Source: Lachnospira sp. (GTDB lineage: Bacteria; Bacillota; Clostridia; Lachnospirales; Lachnospiraceae). From it: DNA of 64,000 bases. How positions within the stretch are numbered: the first letter of the stretch is position 1; every line of letters begins with the position of its first letter. The notes beneath the pieces were generated by a model. The model had not been told where the DNA came from and did no database searches. It worked only from the letters and a program-made list of their open reading frames with translations. Shown here one piece after another: positions 29,106-38,516 of the stretch. The position numbers were made by a program, and so were the translations under genes. The stretch covers positions 1-64,000 of the forward strand of contig JAGATQ010000037.1 in the NCBI GenBank assembly GCA_017621205.1, written 5' to 3'.

Positions 29106-29501
29106 ATGGCAAAAAAAGTTGCAAAAAAAGTGACAAAAAAGCGTGTGAAGAAGAATGTCGAGCGTGGACAGGCACACATTCAGTCATCTTTCAATAATAC
29201 GATTGTTACATTAACGGATGCAGAGGGTAATGCTCTTTCATGGGCAAGTGCTGGTGGATTAGGCTTTAAGGGTTCTAAGAAGTCCACTCCTTATGCTGCA
29301 CAGATGGCAGCAGAGACAGCAGCTAAAGCAGCGTTAATTCATGGTTTAAAGACAGTAGACGTTTTCGTTAAGGGACCAGGTTCTGGTAGAGAGGCAGCTA
29401 TCCGTGCACTTTCCACATGTGGAATCGATGTTACCAGTATTCAGGATGTAACTCCGGTACCACATAATGGATGTCGCCCACCAAAACGTAGAAGAGTCTA
29501 A
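29106..29501 (+). CDS. rpsK: 30S ribosomal protein S11
   Basis: A 131-residue S11 protein on the 30S platform. A lysine-rich N-terminus, then the family sequence [20 protein letters not shown], and the C-terminal [15 protein letters not shown]. The start at 29106 follows GGGAGG; an ATG two codons upstream is nearer the ribosome binding site. Confidence 0.96.
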   Translation: MAKKVAKKVTKKRVKKNVERGQAHIQSSFNNTIVTLTDAEGNALSWASAGGLGFKGSKKSTPYAAQMAAETAAKAALIHGLKTVDVFVKGPGSGREAAIRALSTCGIDVTSIQDVTPVPHNGCRPPKRRRV

Positions 29502-29520
29502 TTTTAGGAGGTAAGAATCA

Positions 29521-30117
29521 ATGGCAATAGATAGAACTCCAGTCTTAAAAAGATGTCGTTCATTACAGATGAGCCCATCTGTTTTAGGAATTGATAAGAA
29601 GTCAAAGAGAAAGTTAAATAGAAGTAACAGAAAGACCAGTGAGTACGGTATGCAGCTGCGTGAGAAGCAGAAGGCAAAATTCATCTATGGTGTATTAGAG
29701 AAGCCTTTCCGTAACTACTATGCAAAGGCAGAGCGTCAGAGAGGTCTGACTGGTCCTAACCTGATGGTTATCTTAGAGTCAAGACTTGATAATGTCGTTT
29801 TCCGTTTAGGGTTTGCAAGAACTCGTAAAGAGGCTAGACAGATTGTTGACCACAAGCATGTTATGGTTAACGGTAAGCAGGTGAATATCCCATCTTACTT
29901 AGTAAAAGCTGGTGATGTTATCGAGATTAAGGAAAAGCATAAGAGTTGTCAGAGATATAAGGACATTTTAGAGGTGACTGGCGGCAGATTAACTCCGGAT
30001 TGGTTAGATGTTGATCAAGAGAATTTAAAGGGTACGGTTAAGGAGCTTCCTACAAGAGAACAGATTACCGATATTCCTGTGGACGAGACATTAATCGTCG
30101 AGTTATATTCTAAATAA
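29521..30117 (+). CDS. rpsD: 30S ribosomal protein S4
   Basis: A 198-residue S4 protein, a primary 16S binder and in other bacteria an autogenous regulator. The S4 RNA-binding domain (RLDNVVFRLGFARTRKEARQ) is complete. N-terminal zinc cysteines are absent, so this is the C- form. Start behind TAGGAGGT. Confidence 0.97.
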   Translation: MAIDRTPVLKRCRSLQMSPSVLGIDKKSKRKLNRSNRKTSEYGMQLREKQKAKFIYGVLEKPFRNYYAKAERQRGLTGPNLMVILESRLDNVVFRLGFARTRKEARQIVDHKHVMVNGKQVNIPSYLVKAGDVIEIKEKHKSCQRYKDILEVTGGRLTPDWLDVDQENLKGTVKELPTREQITDIPVDETLIVELYSK

Positions 30118-30161
30118 TCGTGGCACTTGATGTTTCATGGTAACCAAAAAGGAGGTTTAAC

Positions 30162-31154
30162 ATGGGTAGTAACGAAATTGAGAATGGGAAAACGGAGAAG
30201 TTTGAATTCAGATCACCACAGATTAAGGTTGCGGAAATTTCTGATGATGAGAGATACGGCCGTTTTGTAGTGGAACCTTTAGAGAGAGGTTTTGGTACTA
30301 CACTTGGTAATTCTCTTAGAAGAATTATGCTTTCTTCTTTACCGGGAGCAGCAGTCAGCTCTGTTAAAATCAAGGGCGTTTTACATGAATTTTCATCTAT
30401 TCCGGGTGTAAAGGAAGATGTAACTGAGATTATTATGAATATTAAGTCTTTAGAGATTAAGAATAACAGCTCTACTGGTGAGCCTAAGATTGCTTACATT
30501 GAAAAGGAGGGCGAGGGTGTCATTACTGCCGGAGATATCAGTGTGGATAGTGATATTGAGATTCTTAATCCAGATTTAGTAATCGCTAACTTGAGCGGCG
30601 CAGACGCTAAGTTAGATATGGAGCTTACGATTACGAAAGGTAGAGGTTATGTTGGAGCAGATAAGAATAAGAACAGCGAGCTGTCTGTGGACGCGATTGC
30701 TGTAGATTCTATCTATACTCCGATTGAGCGGGTAAACTTAACAGTAGAGAATACCCGTGTTGGTCAGGTAACTGACTACGATAAATTAACACTTGATGTG
30801 TTTACCAATGGTACGCTGGCACCAGATGAAGCGGTAAGTTTGGCAGCGAAGGTGTTATCTGAACATTTGAATCTGTTTATTGATTTATCTGAGAATGCAA
30901 AGCAGGCCGAGATTATGGCAGAGCAGGAAGAGGATGGCAAGGAGAAGAATCTTCAGTTAAGTATAGACGATTTAGAGCTGTCTGTGCGTTCTTATAACTG
31001 CTTGAAGAGAGCCGGAATCAATACGGTGGAGGAATTAACGAACAAGACATCGGATGACATGATGAAGGTTCGTAATCTGGGTCGCAAGTCGTTGGAAGAG
31101 GTTATTGAGAAATTAAAAGAATTAGGTTTATCCTTTAGAACAGATAACGAGTAA
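30162..31154 (+). CDS. rpoA: RNA polymerase alpha subunit
   Basis: A 330-residue alpha subunit. The N-terminal dimerisation domain contains [20 protein letters not shown], which nucleates beta and beta-prime. The flexible linker lies near residues 245-262, and the C-terminal domain ([31 protein letters not shown]) contacts DNA and activators. Start behind AAGGAGGT. Standard alpha operon position. Confidence 0.97.
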   Translation: MGSNEIENGKTEKFEFRSPQIKVAEISDDERYGRFVVEPLERGFGTTLGNSLRRIMLSSLPGAAVSSVKIKGVLHEFSSIPGVKEDVTEIIMNIKSLEIKNNSSTGEPKIAYIEKEGEGVITAGDISVDSDIEILNPDLVIANLSGADAKLDMELTITKGRGYVGADKNKNSELSVDAIAVDSIYTPIERVNLTVENTRVGQVTDYDKLTLDVFTNGTLAPDEAVSLAAKVLSEHLNLFIDLSENAKQAEIMAEQEEDGKEKNLQLSIDDLELSVRSYNCLKRAGINTVEELTNKTSDDMMKVRNLGRKSLEEVIEKLKELGLSFRTDNE

Positions 31155-31301
31155 TCGTTATTTACACCACTTAGGCTGAAGGATTAGTAAGCACTGTGAA
31201 GATGCACGGAGGAATTGTCTGGATTGTAAGCTACCCTGCAGATGGTTGATACAGTTTGGATGATTTACCCGATAGTGCATAGAATTTAGGAGGATATATT
31301 C

Positions 31302-31838
31302 ATGGCAAAGTATAGAAAGTTGGGAAGAACATCTTCTCAGAGAAAAGCATTACTTCGTAATCAGGTAACGCAGTTAATCTACAAGGGTAAGATTCGTACT
31401 ACCGAGGCGAAGGCAAAGGAAATCCGCAAGATTGCAGAGTCATTAGTGACATTGGCAATCAAGGAAAAGGATAATTTTGATACTGTTACCGTTGATGCTA
31501 AGATTGCCCGTAAGGACAAGGACGGTAAGAGAGTAAAGGAAGTTGTAGACGGTAGGAAAGTTACAGTATATGACACGGTTCAAAAGGAGATTAAGAAAGA
31601 TCAGGCATCAAAGCTTCATGCCAGAAGACAGATGTTAAAGGTACTTTATCCTGTAACCGAAGTTCCTGATGAGGCAGCCGGACGTAAGGCGGGTACAAAG
31701 AAGGTTGATTTAACAGAGAAGTTATTCAACGAGTACGGACCAAAGTATGCTGACCGTAAGGGTGGTTACACTCGTATTGTTAAGATTGGACAGCGTAAGG
31801 GTGACGCTGCTATGGAAGTAATTATTGAGTTTATCTAA
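31302..31838 (+). CDS. rplQ: 50S ribosomal protein L17, long form
   Basis: A 178-residue L17 protein near the tunnel exit. The N-terminus MAKYRKLGRTSSQRKALLRN and C-terminus are typical. The protein is about 50 residues longer than the E. coli form because of a charged insert (DGKRVKEVVDGRKVTVYDTV) in the middle, as seen in several Clostridia. A 147-base spacer separates it from rpoA and a strong terminator follows. Confidence 0.96.
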   Translation: MAKYRKLGRTSSQRKALLRNQVTQLIYKGKIRTTEAKAKEIRKIAESLVTLAIKEKDNFDTVTVDAKIARKDKDGKRVKEVVDGRKVTVYDTVQKEIKKDQASKLHARRQMLKVLYPVTEVPDEAAGRKAGTKKVDLTEKLFNEYGPKYADRKGGYTRIVKIGQRKGDAAMEVIIEFI

Positions 31839-31853
31839 TAAAACTCTTAGAGG

Positions 31854-31882
31854 GGACTACCGTTTATCGGTAGTCCTTTTTT
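31854..31882 (+). terminator. terminator of the ribosomal superoperon
   Basis: GGACTACCG-TTTAT-CGGTAGTCC (9 bp, perfect) followed by six T, 16 bases after the rplQ stop. Confidence 0.92.
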
Positions 31883-31923
31883 GCACGACACTAACTGCAT
31901 TTACAATATCTTCGGAGAATATC

Positions 31924-33735
31924 ATGATTAAAGCAGAGCATATCACATTTGAATATATCAGACGGGACGAGGAGCAGAATGTGGTCGAGATTCAGACCGC
32001 ATTAAAGGATGTAACCCTTCATATTAAGAAGGGGGAATTTGTTGCCATTTTGGGGCATAATGGCTCCGGTAAATCCACCTTTGCCAAGCATGTCAATGCT
32101 ATACTGACACCAGAGGAGGGAAGTCTCTACGTCAACGGGATGGATACCAAAGAACTGGACAAGCTGTATGAGATTCGTCAGAATGCCGGGATGGTATTTC
32201 AGAACCCGGATAATCAGATTATTGCTACCGTGGTGGAGGAAGATGTTGCCTTTGGACCAGAAAATATGGGAGTGCCCACGGGAACGATTCGGGATAGGGT
32301 AAAGCGTTCCCTGCAGGCTGTTAATATGTGGCATCGAAGAAAGGATTCTCCCAATAAGCTGTCCGGTGGACAAAAACAGCGGGTTGCCATCGCAGGAATT
32401 ATGGCAATGGAGCCAGAATGTATTGTCCTTGATGAGCCAACTGCTATGCTGGACCCGGCAGGACGGTGGGATGTTATTCATACAGCAAAACAGCTTAATC
32501 AAGAAAAAGGGATTACAATTTTACTGATTACCCACAATATGGACGAAGCCATAGAGGCTGACAGGGTAGTTGTAATGAGCAGTGGGGAAGTCGTGATGGG
32601 AGGGACGCCCAAGGAGATTTTTTCCAGAGTGGAGGAGCTTAACCGGCTTGGGCTGGAGGTGCCATTTGCTACACGGATGGCATATCAGTTACAAAAGGCA
32701 GGACTAGCTATTGCATCAGGTGTTTTGACGGAACAGGAATTAATCAGTGAGCTTAACCGGCTTGCGAAGGAGAAGGGCATTGACAAGAATGCTTTAAAGG
32801 AGCGACACCCACAGTATTATAGGAATCCTCCCGCTAAGTATCAGAGCAAGGGTGCAGAGGAGCTTATGAAGGAAGTTTCCTTAATATTTAATCATGTAGG
32901 TTATCGCTATGGGACTGGAACGTTATATGAAAAGCAGGCATTAAAGGATGTGAATCTTACCTTTACCAAAGGAGAATTTGTTGGAATTGTAGGACATACC
33001 GGGTCTGGCAAATCTACTTTGATTCAGCACATGAATGGGTTGCTAAAGCCGGATGAAGGAACAATTTATTTCTGTGGACAGGATATTTCGGAAAAGGATT
33101 ATTCCTTAAAGGAGCTTCGAAGCAGGGTGGGGCTATCCTTCCAGTACCCGGAGCACCAGCTATTTGAAAATACTGTCTATGAGGATGTGGCATACGGACC
33201 GAAAAATCTTGGTTGGGCGGAACTAAAGATTGAGAAAAACAGCTTTGACGCAATAAAATTAGTTGGACTGCCGGATGATTGTTATGACTTATCCCCCTTT
33301 CAGCTATCCGGGGGGCAGAAACGTCGGGTTGCCATAGCGGGAATCCTTGCCATGGAGCCAGATTTTCTTGTACTTGATGAACCAACAGCAGGTTTAGACC
33401 CGAAGGGAAGAGATGAAATATTAGGGCAGGTAGCAAATATTTGCCAGGAACGGGGTATTACGGTTGTTTTAGTATCTCATAGCATGGAGGATATTGCTAA
33501 CTATGTAGACCGCATGATTGTAATAGATGACGGAGAAATCCGTTATAACGACGTACCGGAACGGGTATTTGCCCATGGAGAGGAGCTTAGGGAAATGGGA
33601 TTGGCAGTTCCCAAAGTAACGGATTTCATGGAACAGATAACAAGAAACGGATATCCTGCATGTCCCTATGTGATTCGGGAGCAGGAAGCGGTTGATATTA
33701 TTGTAAGCTGGTTTTTAGGCAGTAATAATAGATAA
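31924..33735 (+). CDS. ecfA: fused energy-coupling factor ATPases EcfA1-EcfA2
   Basis: A 603-residue protein with two complete ABC ATPase domains that power ECF vitamin/metal importers. Domain 1 (residues 1 to about 285) has Walker A GHNGSGKST, signature LSGGQKQR and LDEPTAMLDP. Domain 2 (about 315-603) has GHTGSGKST, LSGGQKRR and LDEPTAGLDP. In related bacteria these are two overlapping genes. Here one frame runs through a 30-residue linker (KERHPQYYRNPPAKYQSKGAE region). An internal ATG at 32866 behind GAGGAG, at codon 315, could still yield a separate EcfA2 of 289 residues. The chosen start MIKAEHITFEY follows CGGAGAA. Confidence 0.92.
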   Translation: MIKAEHITFEYIRRDEEQNVVEIQTALKDVTLHIKKGEFVAILGHNGSGKSTFAKHVNAILTPEEGSLYVNGMDTKELDKLYEIRQNAGMVFQNPDNQIIATVVEEDVAFGPENMGVPTGTIRDRVKRSLQAVNMWHRRKDSPNKLSGGQKQRVAIAGIMAMEPECIVLDEPTAMLDPAGRWDVIHTAKQLNQEKGITILLITHNMDEAIEADRVVVMSSGEVVMGGTPKEIFSRVEELNRLGLEVPFATRMAYQLQKAGLAIASGVLTEQELISELNRLAKEKGIDKNALKERHPQYYRNPPAKYQSKGAEELMKEVSLIFNHVGYRYGTGTLYEKQALKDVNLTFTKGEFVGIVGHTGSGKSTLIQHMNGLLKPDEGTIYFCGQDISEKDYSLKELRSRVGLSFQYPEHQLFENTVYEDVAYGPKNLGWAELKIEKNSFDAIKLVGLPDDCYDLSPFQLSGGQKRRVAIAGILAMEPDFLVLDEPTAGLDPKGRDEILGQVANICQERGITVVLVSHSMEDIANYVDRMIVIDDGEIRYNDVPERVFAHGEELREMGLAVPKVTDFMEQITRNGYPACPYVIREQEAVDIIVSWFLGSNNR

Positions 33736-33751
33736 TACAAAGAGGAATGTT

Positions 33752-34552
33752 ATGATTCGAGATATAACCATTGGACAATATTATCCGTCGGATTCTGTAC
33801 TTCACAGGCTTGACCCAAGAGTGAAGCTGTTTGCGACGATGATATATGTCATTAGTTTATTTTTAGATAAAAGTGTGATTGCCCTTGGGACAGCCGCCAT
33901 CATTTTAGGATTGGTGATTGTGGTGTCCAAGGTACCGCTTAGTTATATTGTAAGGGGCCTGAAGCCGATATTATTTCTGCTCTTATTTTCCTGTGTATTA
34001 AATATGTTTTTTACAAGAGGAGAAACAGTCTGGTGGCAATGGAAGTTTTTGACCTTGTCTGAAGAGGGATTATATAATGCAGGCTTTATGGGGGCAAGGC
34101 TTGTGCTTTTGGTAGTCGGCTCTTCTCTGATGACCTTTACCACGACACCCAATCAGTTGACGGATGGTATCGAAAAAGCGTTTCGTCCATTAAACAAGCT
34201 GCATCTTCCAGTACATGAATTTGCGATGATGATGTCCATTGCTCTGCGGTTTATTCCTATTTTGACAGAGGAATTGGATAAGATTATGAAGGCACAGGCA
34301 GCGAGGTGTGCCGGTTTTGAGGAAGGCAATCTGATAGAAAAGGCAAAGGGACTGGTGCCGATTATGATTCCACTGTTTGTTTCTGCTATCCGGCGCGCGA
34401 ATGACCTTGCCCTTGCCATGGAGGCACGGTGTTATCGGGGAGGAGAGGGACGTACAAAGCTGTATCCTCTTTATTATAAGAAGCGGGATTATATGGGATA
34501 TGGATGTATTCTGCTTTATCTGGCGGGTATGATTGCATTGAAAGTATTGTAG
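33752..34552 (+). CDS. ecfT: energy-coupling factor transporter transmembrane subunit EcfT
   Basis: A 266-residue membrane subunit that joins the ECF ATPases to substrate-binding S components. It has several hydrophobic helices and the two cytoplasmic coupling motifs with Ala-Arg-Gly/Cys: AQAARCAGFE and AMEARCYRGGEGRT. It follows the ATPase gene by 16 bases. The position beside truA and rplM is the standard Firmicutes arrangement. No S component is in the window, so the module presumably serves unlinked ones. Confidence 0.94.
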   Translation: MIRDITIGQYYPSDSVLHRLDPRVKLFATMIYVISLFLDKSVIALGTAAIILGLVIVVSKVPLSYIVRGLKPILFLLLFSCVLNMFFTRGETVWWQWKFLTLSEEGLYNAGFMGARLVLLVVGSSLMTFTTTPNQLTDGIEKAFRPLNKLHLPVHEFAMMMSIALRFIPILTEELDKIMKAQAARCAGFEEGNLIEKAKGLVPIMIPLFVSAIRRANDLALAMEARCYRGGEGRTKLYPLYYKKRDYMGYGCILLYLAGMIALKVL

Positions 34553-34554
34553 GC

Positions 34555-34705
34555 AATTGCGAAGCGGAATTTACCCTATATTATCGTCATAATTGTTTGT
34601 AAATTTACTTCGTTGTCTTTGCTCCGCAAAGTACAAAAGCGTAAATTTGCAAATAATTATGACTAAAGATGCTGTAAATTTCGGTTTCACAATCGCCTAA
34701 AAATA
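34555..34705. repeat. long imperfect inverted repeat
   Basis: A 150-base palindromic structure. GTCATAATTGTTTGTAAATT (about 34585) pairs with the complement of AATTTGCAAATAATTATGAC, GCGAAGCGGAATTTAC pairs with GTAAATTTCGGTTTC-type sequence near the right end, and the centre is near TTTGCTCCGCAAAG. It fills the ecfT-truA gap. It may act as a terminator-like or processing structure, or be a miniature inverted-repeat element. Confidence 0.6.
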
Positions 34706-34794
34706 TTGGTATAGTGGGCGGGGGAAGGATTGCAAAACCCGATCGGCTATTACATCAGCTTGGTGAAGGGATAAATGGGAGCGTACTTAAAATT

Positions 34795-35559
34795 ATGAAG
34801 AGAGTAAGATTATTTGTGTCCTATGATGGAACCAATTACTGTGGATGGCAGATACAAAGTAATGGTATCACCATAGAAGAAGAATTAAATAAGGCGGTTT
34901 CTGATTTGTGCCGGGAGGAGATTGCGGTAATTGGTGCGAGCCGGACGGACTCTGGCGTACATGCCTTGGGTAATGTGGCGGTGTTTGATACAAACAGCAG
35001 GATTCCGGGTGAGAAATTTTGTTTCGCTCTCAATCAACGCCTCCCCGATGATATACGGATACAGAAGTCGGATGAAGTAAGCGCTGACTGGCATCCGAGA
35101 TATCAGGATACGATTAAAACCTATGAGTATTGTTTCTTGAATCGTAGGATTCCTGACCCGACAAGGCGGCTTTATACTTATTTTATGTATTATCCTATGG
35201 ATGTAGAGAAAATGCAGCAGGCGGCGGATTATCTTGTCGGTGAACATGATTTTAAAAGCTTTTGTACCCCAAGAACGCAGGTTGCCTCTACTGTACGGGA
35301 AATCTATGATTGTTCTATTATAAAAGAAGGCGATATTATCTGCATGCGGGTTCGGGGAAATGGATTTCTCTATAATATGGTCCGTATTATTGCGGGAACA
35401 CTGGCAAGGGTGGCGACCGGGCTTTATACTCCCGAGCATGTTAAGGAAATATTGGAGGCGAGAGACCGGAATGTAGCAGGACCTAAGGCACCGCCACAGG
35501 GGTTGACATTGATAGAGATTGAATACCCACAGGATAAAAAAATCTATTTTTCTTATTGA
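34795..35559 (+). CDS. truA: tRNA pseudouridine(38-40) synthase
   Basis: A 254-residue enzyme isomerising uridines 38-40 in the tRNA anticodon arm. The catalytic aspartate lies in GASRTDSGVHALGNVAVF. YDGTNYCGWQ near the N-terminus and the C-terminal RGNGFLYNMVRIIAGTL are family signatures. I use the ATG at 34795 because MKRVRLFVSYDG matches family starts. The ribosome binding site is weak, and an upstream in-frame ATG would add 27 unrelated residues. Confidence 0.94.
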   Translation: MKRVRLFVSYDGTNYCGWQIQSNGITIEEELNKAVSDLCREEIAVIGASRTDSGVHALGNVAVFDTNSRIPGEKFCFALNQRLPDDIRIQKSDEVSADWHPRYQDTIKTYEYCFLNRRIPDPTRRLYTYFMYYPMDVEKMQQAADYLVGEHDFKSFCTPRTQVASTVREIYDCSIIKEGDIICMRVRGNGFLYNMVRIIAGTLARVATGLYTPEHVKEILEARDRNVAGPKAPPQGLTLIEIEYPQDKKIYFSY

Positions 35560-35584
35560 CACACGGGGACACGTGTAATATAAT
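35556..35584 (+). promoter_or_regulatory. promoter of rplM-rpsI
   Basis: TTGACA, 17-base spacer, TATAAT. The -35 box overlaps the truA stop codon. The spacer contains the palindrome ACACGTGT. Confidence 0.85.
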
Positions 35585-35589
35585 ATTTA

Positions 35590-35744
35590 ACTGTGACAAT
35601 GTGTGATTACTCAGCCCATAGCCCCGGGAGGAGTTTTCCATATATTGCGGTATATCTGTTTCGGACATTGCAGATATATAGCAGATTGAATTGAGCCTAT
35701 TTCGATAGGCAGGGAACATTTATTTAGAATAAGGAGGAACACTC
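35590..35744 (+). promoter_or_regulatory. 5' leader of rplM (L13-leader type)
   Basis: About 155 bases between promoter and rplM with several short stems, including CCTATTTCGATAGG and ATATATCTG/CAGATATAT pairings, ending in AAGGAGG. Position and length fit the L13 leader that represses rplM-rpsI in Firmicutes, but the identification rests on context. Confidence 0.5.
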
Positions 35745-36179
35745 ATGAAGAGTTATATGGCTAGCCCATCAACAATTGAGAGACAGTGGTATGTAGTTGA
35801 CGCTACAGGACATACATTAGGACGTTTGGCATCTGAGATTGCTTCAATCTTAAGAGGTAAGAATAAACCAACATTTACTCCACACATTGATACTGGTGAT
35901 TATGTAGTAATTGTAAATGCAGATAAGATTAAGGTTACCGGTAAGAAGATGGATCAGAAGGTTTACTATAATTATTCTGGTTATGTAGGTGGTTTAAAAG
36001 AAACTACATTAAAAGAGAAATTGGCGAAGAAGCCAGAGGACGTTTTATACCTTGCAATTAAGGGTATGCTTCCAAAGGGACCGTTAGGTCGTCAGATGAT
36101 TAAGAAGCTTCATGTTTACGCTGGTCCAGAGCATCAGCAGCAGGCTCAGCAGCCGAAAGAGTTAGAGATTAAATACTAG
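35745..36179 (+). CDS. rplM: 50S ribosomal protein L13
   Basis: A 144-residue L13 protein, an early 50S assembly protein. The family sequences [19 protein letters not shown] and [20 protein letters not shown] are present. Start behind AAGGAGG. Operon with rpsI, 17 bases apart. Confidence 0.97.
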   Translation: MKSYMASPSTIERQWYVVDATGHTLGRLASEIASILRGKNKPTFTPHIDTGDYVVIVNADKIKVTGKKMDQKVYYNYSGYVGGLKETTLKEKLAKKPEDVLYLAIKGMLPKGPLGRQMIKKLHVYAGPEHQQQAQQPKELEIKY

Positions 36180-36196
36180 TAGGGAGGAACGAAATC

Positions 36197-36589
36197 GTGG
36201 CAAAGGAAAGATATTACGGAACAGGTAGAAGAAAAAGCAGTGTAGCACGTGTTTACTTAGTACCGGGTACAGGTAAGATTACAATTAACAAGAGAGATAT
36301 CGACGAATATTTGGGTCTTGAGACGCTGAAGATTATCGTTCGTCAGCCGTTAGAGGCAACCAAGACAGTAGGCAAGTATGATGCGATTATTACTGTTAAG
36401 GGTGGTGGATTTACTGGTCAGGCCGGTGCCATCAGACATGGTATTGCCAGAGCTTTGTTGGAGGCAGATGCAGATTTCCGTCCAGTATTAAAGAGTGCTG
36501 GTTACTTAACTCGTGATCCTCGTATGAAGGAGCGTAAGAAGTACGGTTTGAAGAAGGCTCGTCGTGCTCCACAGTTTAGTAAGAGGTAG
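36197..36589 (+). CDS. rpsI: 30S ribosomal protein S9
   Basis: A 130-residue S9 protein whose C-terminal SKR tail reaches the P-site tRNA. GTG start behind [23 protein letters not shown] and the C-terminal [12 protein letters not shown] are intact. The last six codons and the terminator form the left attachment site of the integrated element. The tail codons differ from the copy at the right end only by AGG/AGA for arginine, so the protein is unchanged. Confidence 0.97.
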   Translation: MAKERYYGTGRRKSSVARVYLVPGTGKITINKRDIDEYLGLETLKIIVRQPLEATKTVGKYDAIITVKGGGFTGQAGAIRHGIARALLEADADFRPVLKSAGYLTRDPRMKERKKYGLKKARRAPQFSKR

Positions 36590-36701
36590 TTCAAGCAAAT
36601 ATTGGAAAAGATTATCAATCCCCAAAGACCTTGTGTTTTCGGGGGTTTTTTAATGGTGTTCAAGGCGGGACGCCTTGTGAATATATGGGTATCCTTGTGG
36701 G
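36573..36701 (+). repeat. left attachment site (attL), with rpsI terminator
   Basis: 129-bp direct repeat, about 93 percent identical to 49162-49290. It begins in the rpsI codons for Phe-Ser-Lys-Arg, includes the stop, the terminator hairpin (CCCC... GGGG then six T, 36620-36651) and ends ATATGGGTATCCTTGTGGG. The integrase gene begins 80 bases beyond. One stem position (A opposite C) is mismatched here but paired in attR. Confidence 0.88.
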
Positions 36702-36781
36702 ATTGCTTACACGTTGCCTACAAGTTGCTTACACAGAAAACAAAAATCTATCCCCCGGAACCATGCCGGGGGATTCTCTAT

Positions 36782-37834
36782 TTAGATTAGGTCAATAGCA
36801 TCAATTAACTGCTGGATTTCAAAATGGGTGTAGACAGTTTCCGTTACTGACTGTCCCTTATGACCAACAATCTTTTTGATGATTTTGTCATCCACCCCGG
36901 CAGCAGTCAAAAGAGAAATACAAGTATGCCGGGTGTCATGTGGTCGGTGGTCAGATAGTTCCATTTGGGTAATAAGGGGCTTCCAATAGGAATCATAATA
37001 ATTGCGATATGTAAAGTGTTTACCTTCAGGAGTAGACAACAGATATTCACAATCATTTTTATTATACCAATATGTAAAGAATGGTAGTATCTTCTTAGCA
37101 ATTGGTACTTTTCTGATTCCAGATTCTGTTTTTGATGCAGTTATGTCAAACCACCGTTCATTTAGATTCACATTTTCTTTTTTTAGGTCGAGCAGTTCAC
37201 CGATTCTACAACCTGTATATATCAGTATTAGGATAACGCTGATATATTCGTTAGTATCCTTCCACTTCCAACTGGTTTCTATTTCAGCAAAATCAAAAGG
37301 TTTTCTGTTATATGCATTGGGGTTACGGTCTTTGTACTGGGTAACATTAACATACTGGGAGTAGTCCTTTAGACAGATATCATTTTCTAAGGCAAATTTA
37401 TACATGACGGTGAAAAGAACCTTTAGTTTTCGTAACGTTGGGTAATTTTTACCGCAGGTGTCAACAACATTCTGTAAGTGACTTTTTCTGATTTCATTAA
37501 ACTTCATCCCATGAAGAGCAACACATAATTTGTATGAAGCGTTATAACCATTGATATTTGATTTTGATATTTTGGGGTAATGCTCCGCAGACCATTTTTC
37601 AAATACTTCTGCAAAGGTGACTTTGTTAGAATCCATAGCATAGGGGTTTTCATTGTAATGTGCCAAGGCAACCAATGCTTCACTTTGAGTTTTATAATAT
37701 CCCAAGTATTTGTATTTCCAGTGTATGTTTCCTTCATTATCTTCTTTCCTTGATACAGTTATACGGACAGCCCAAGGTTTACGTCTGTTTCCGGGCAGTT
37801 TATAAACGCTGCCATATCCGTTGGGTAGTTTCAT
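36782..37834 (-). CDS. int: tyrosine recombinase integrase
   Basis: A 350-residue phage-type integrase carrying out site-specific recombination at rpsI. An N-terminal AP2-like arm-binding domain (GYGSVYKLPGNRRKPWAVR), a core-binding SAM-like domain, and a catalytic domain with Arg210 (GCRIGE), Lys235, His299 and Arg302 (HDTRHT), His325 (VGHKGQ) and Tyr335 (ETVYTHF). I use the ATG at 37834 behind AAAGGAAG, in place of a start 12 codons upstream. It points toward attL, the usual place for an integrase. All catalytic residues are present. Confidence 0.93.
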   Translation of the reverse strand: MKLPNGYGSVYKLPGNRRKPWAVRITVSRKEDNEGNIHWKYKYLGYYKTQSEALVALAHYNENPYAMDSNKVTFAEVFEKWSAEHYPKISKSNINGYNASYKLCVALHGMKFNEIRKSHLQNVVDTCGKNYPTLRKLKVLFTVMYKFALENDICLKDYSQYVNVTQYKDRNPNAYNRKPFDFAEIETSWKWKDTNEYISVILILIYTGCRIGELLDLKKENVNLNERWFDITASKTESGIRKVPIAKKILPFFTYWYNKNDCEYLLSTPEGKHFTYRNYYDSYWKPLITQMELSDHRPHDTRHTCISLLTAAGVDDKIIKKIVGHKGQSVTETVYTHFEIQQLIDAIDLI

Positions 37835-38036
37835 AAAAATAAGCACTTCCTTTCTTAAAAATAGGTGCATTTAACAAAGGAATGTGCTATACTGTACTTG
37901 TCTTGAGAGTATCGCATATTCCTTATTTGGTTTATGGGTTACATCTATTCGAACCGTTCCTGCTGCAACAGGGACGGTTTTTTAGCGTTATTTGAAGTGA
38001 GACGAATTTCGTCCGCTGTCCGAAAAACGGTCAGCG

Positions 38037-38480
38037 TTATTGATTATGTTTTCCGTCACTCATGTATTTGGTGATTCTCAAATCAATGTTTTCTTTGGTG
38101 GTACGCTCTAATGTGTCCATTTCTTCATTGCTGATATAAATATCTGCATTGGATTCCTTAATACGGATGACCCATTTATCATTATAAGGGCTTTCATGTA
38201 CATCATATCCTAAAACACCTAAATAATCTTTGAATGAGGTTGTCTCATGTATTGCCTGTTCTGCATCTTCCCAATAATCAGATATCCCCATTAAATCAGC
38301 AATTTTTACTTCTAGGGCGGTTGCTATTCTGTATAATACATCTAAAGGAATTGTAACAAGCCCCTTTTCATATTTTCTGATGGAACTTTCAGTTTTGCCG
38401 ATTTTATCGGCAAGTTCTTGCTGGGTAAATTTTCCTTTTCGGTATTTTTTGATGTTCATACCGATTTTGTTATCATCCAA
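38037..38480 (-). CDS. CI-like repressor, XRE family
   Basis: A 147-residue regulator. An N-terminal helix-turn-helix (FTQQELADKIGKTESSIRKYEKG) is followed by an acidic C-terminal domain without a recognisable LexA-type peptidase motif, so it should not self-cleave. This suggests derepression by a protein partner, as with SaPI Stl. A TTG at 38480 follows AAAGGTGGT and is my preferred start; GTG at 38498 is an alternative. It diverges from the Cro-like gene across a shared operator region. Confidence 0.82.
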   Translation of the reverse strand: MDDNKIGMNIKKYRKGKFTQQELADKIGKTESSIRKYEKGLVTIPLDVLYRIATALEVKIADLMGISDYWEDAEQAIHETTSFKDYLGVLGYDVHESPYNDKWVIRIKESNADIYISNEEMDTLERTTKENIDLRITKYMSDGKHNQ

Positions 38481-38516
38481 GTTTTCACCACCTTTCACAT
38501 ATAGATATTATCACAA

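Noticed and set aside
16721..30373. Antisense and out-of-frame frames within the ribosomal cluster
   Set aside because: They are shadows of highly biased coding sequence; none has a ribosome binding site or family similarity.
34714..34794. Upstream start for truA
   Set aside because: Adds 27 residues with no family similarity; TruA proteins start just before the KRVRL segment.
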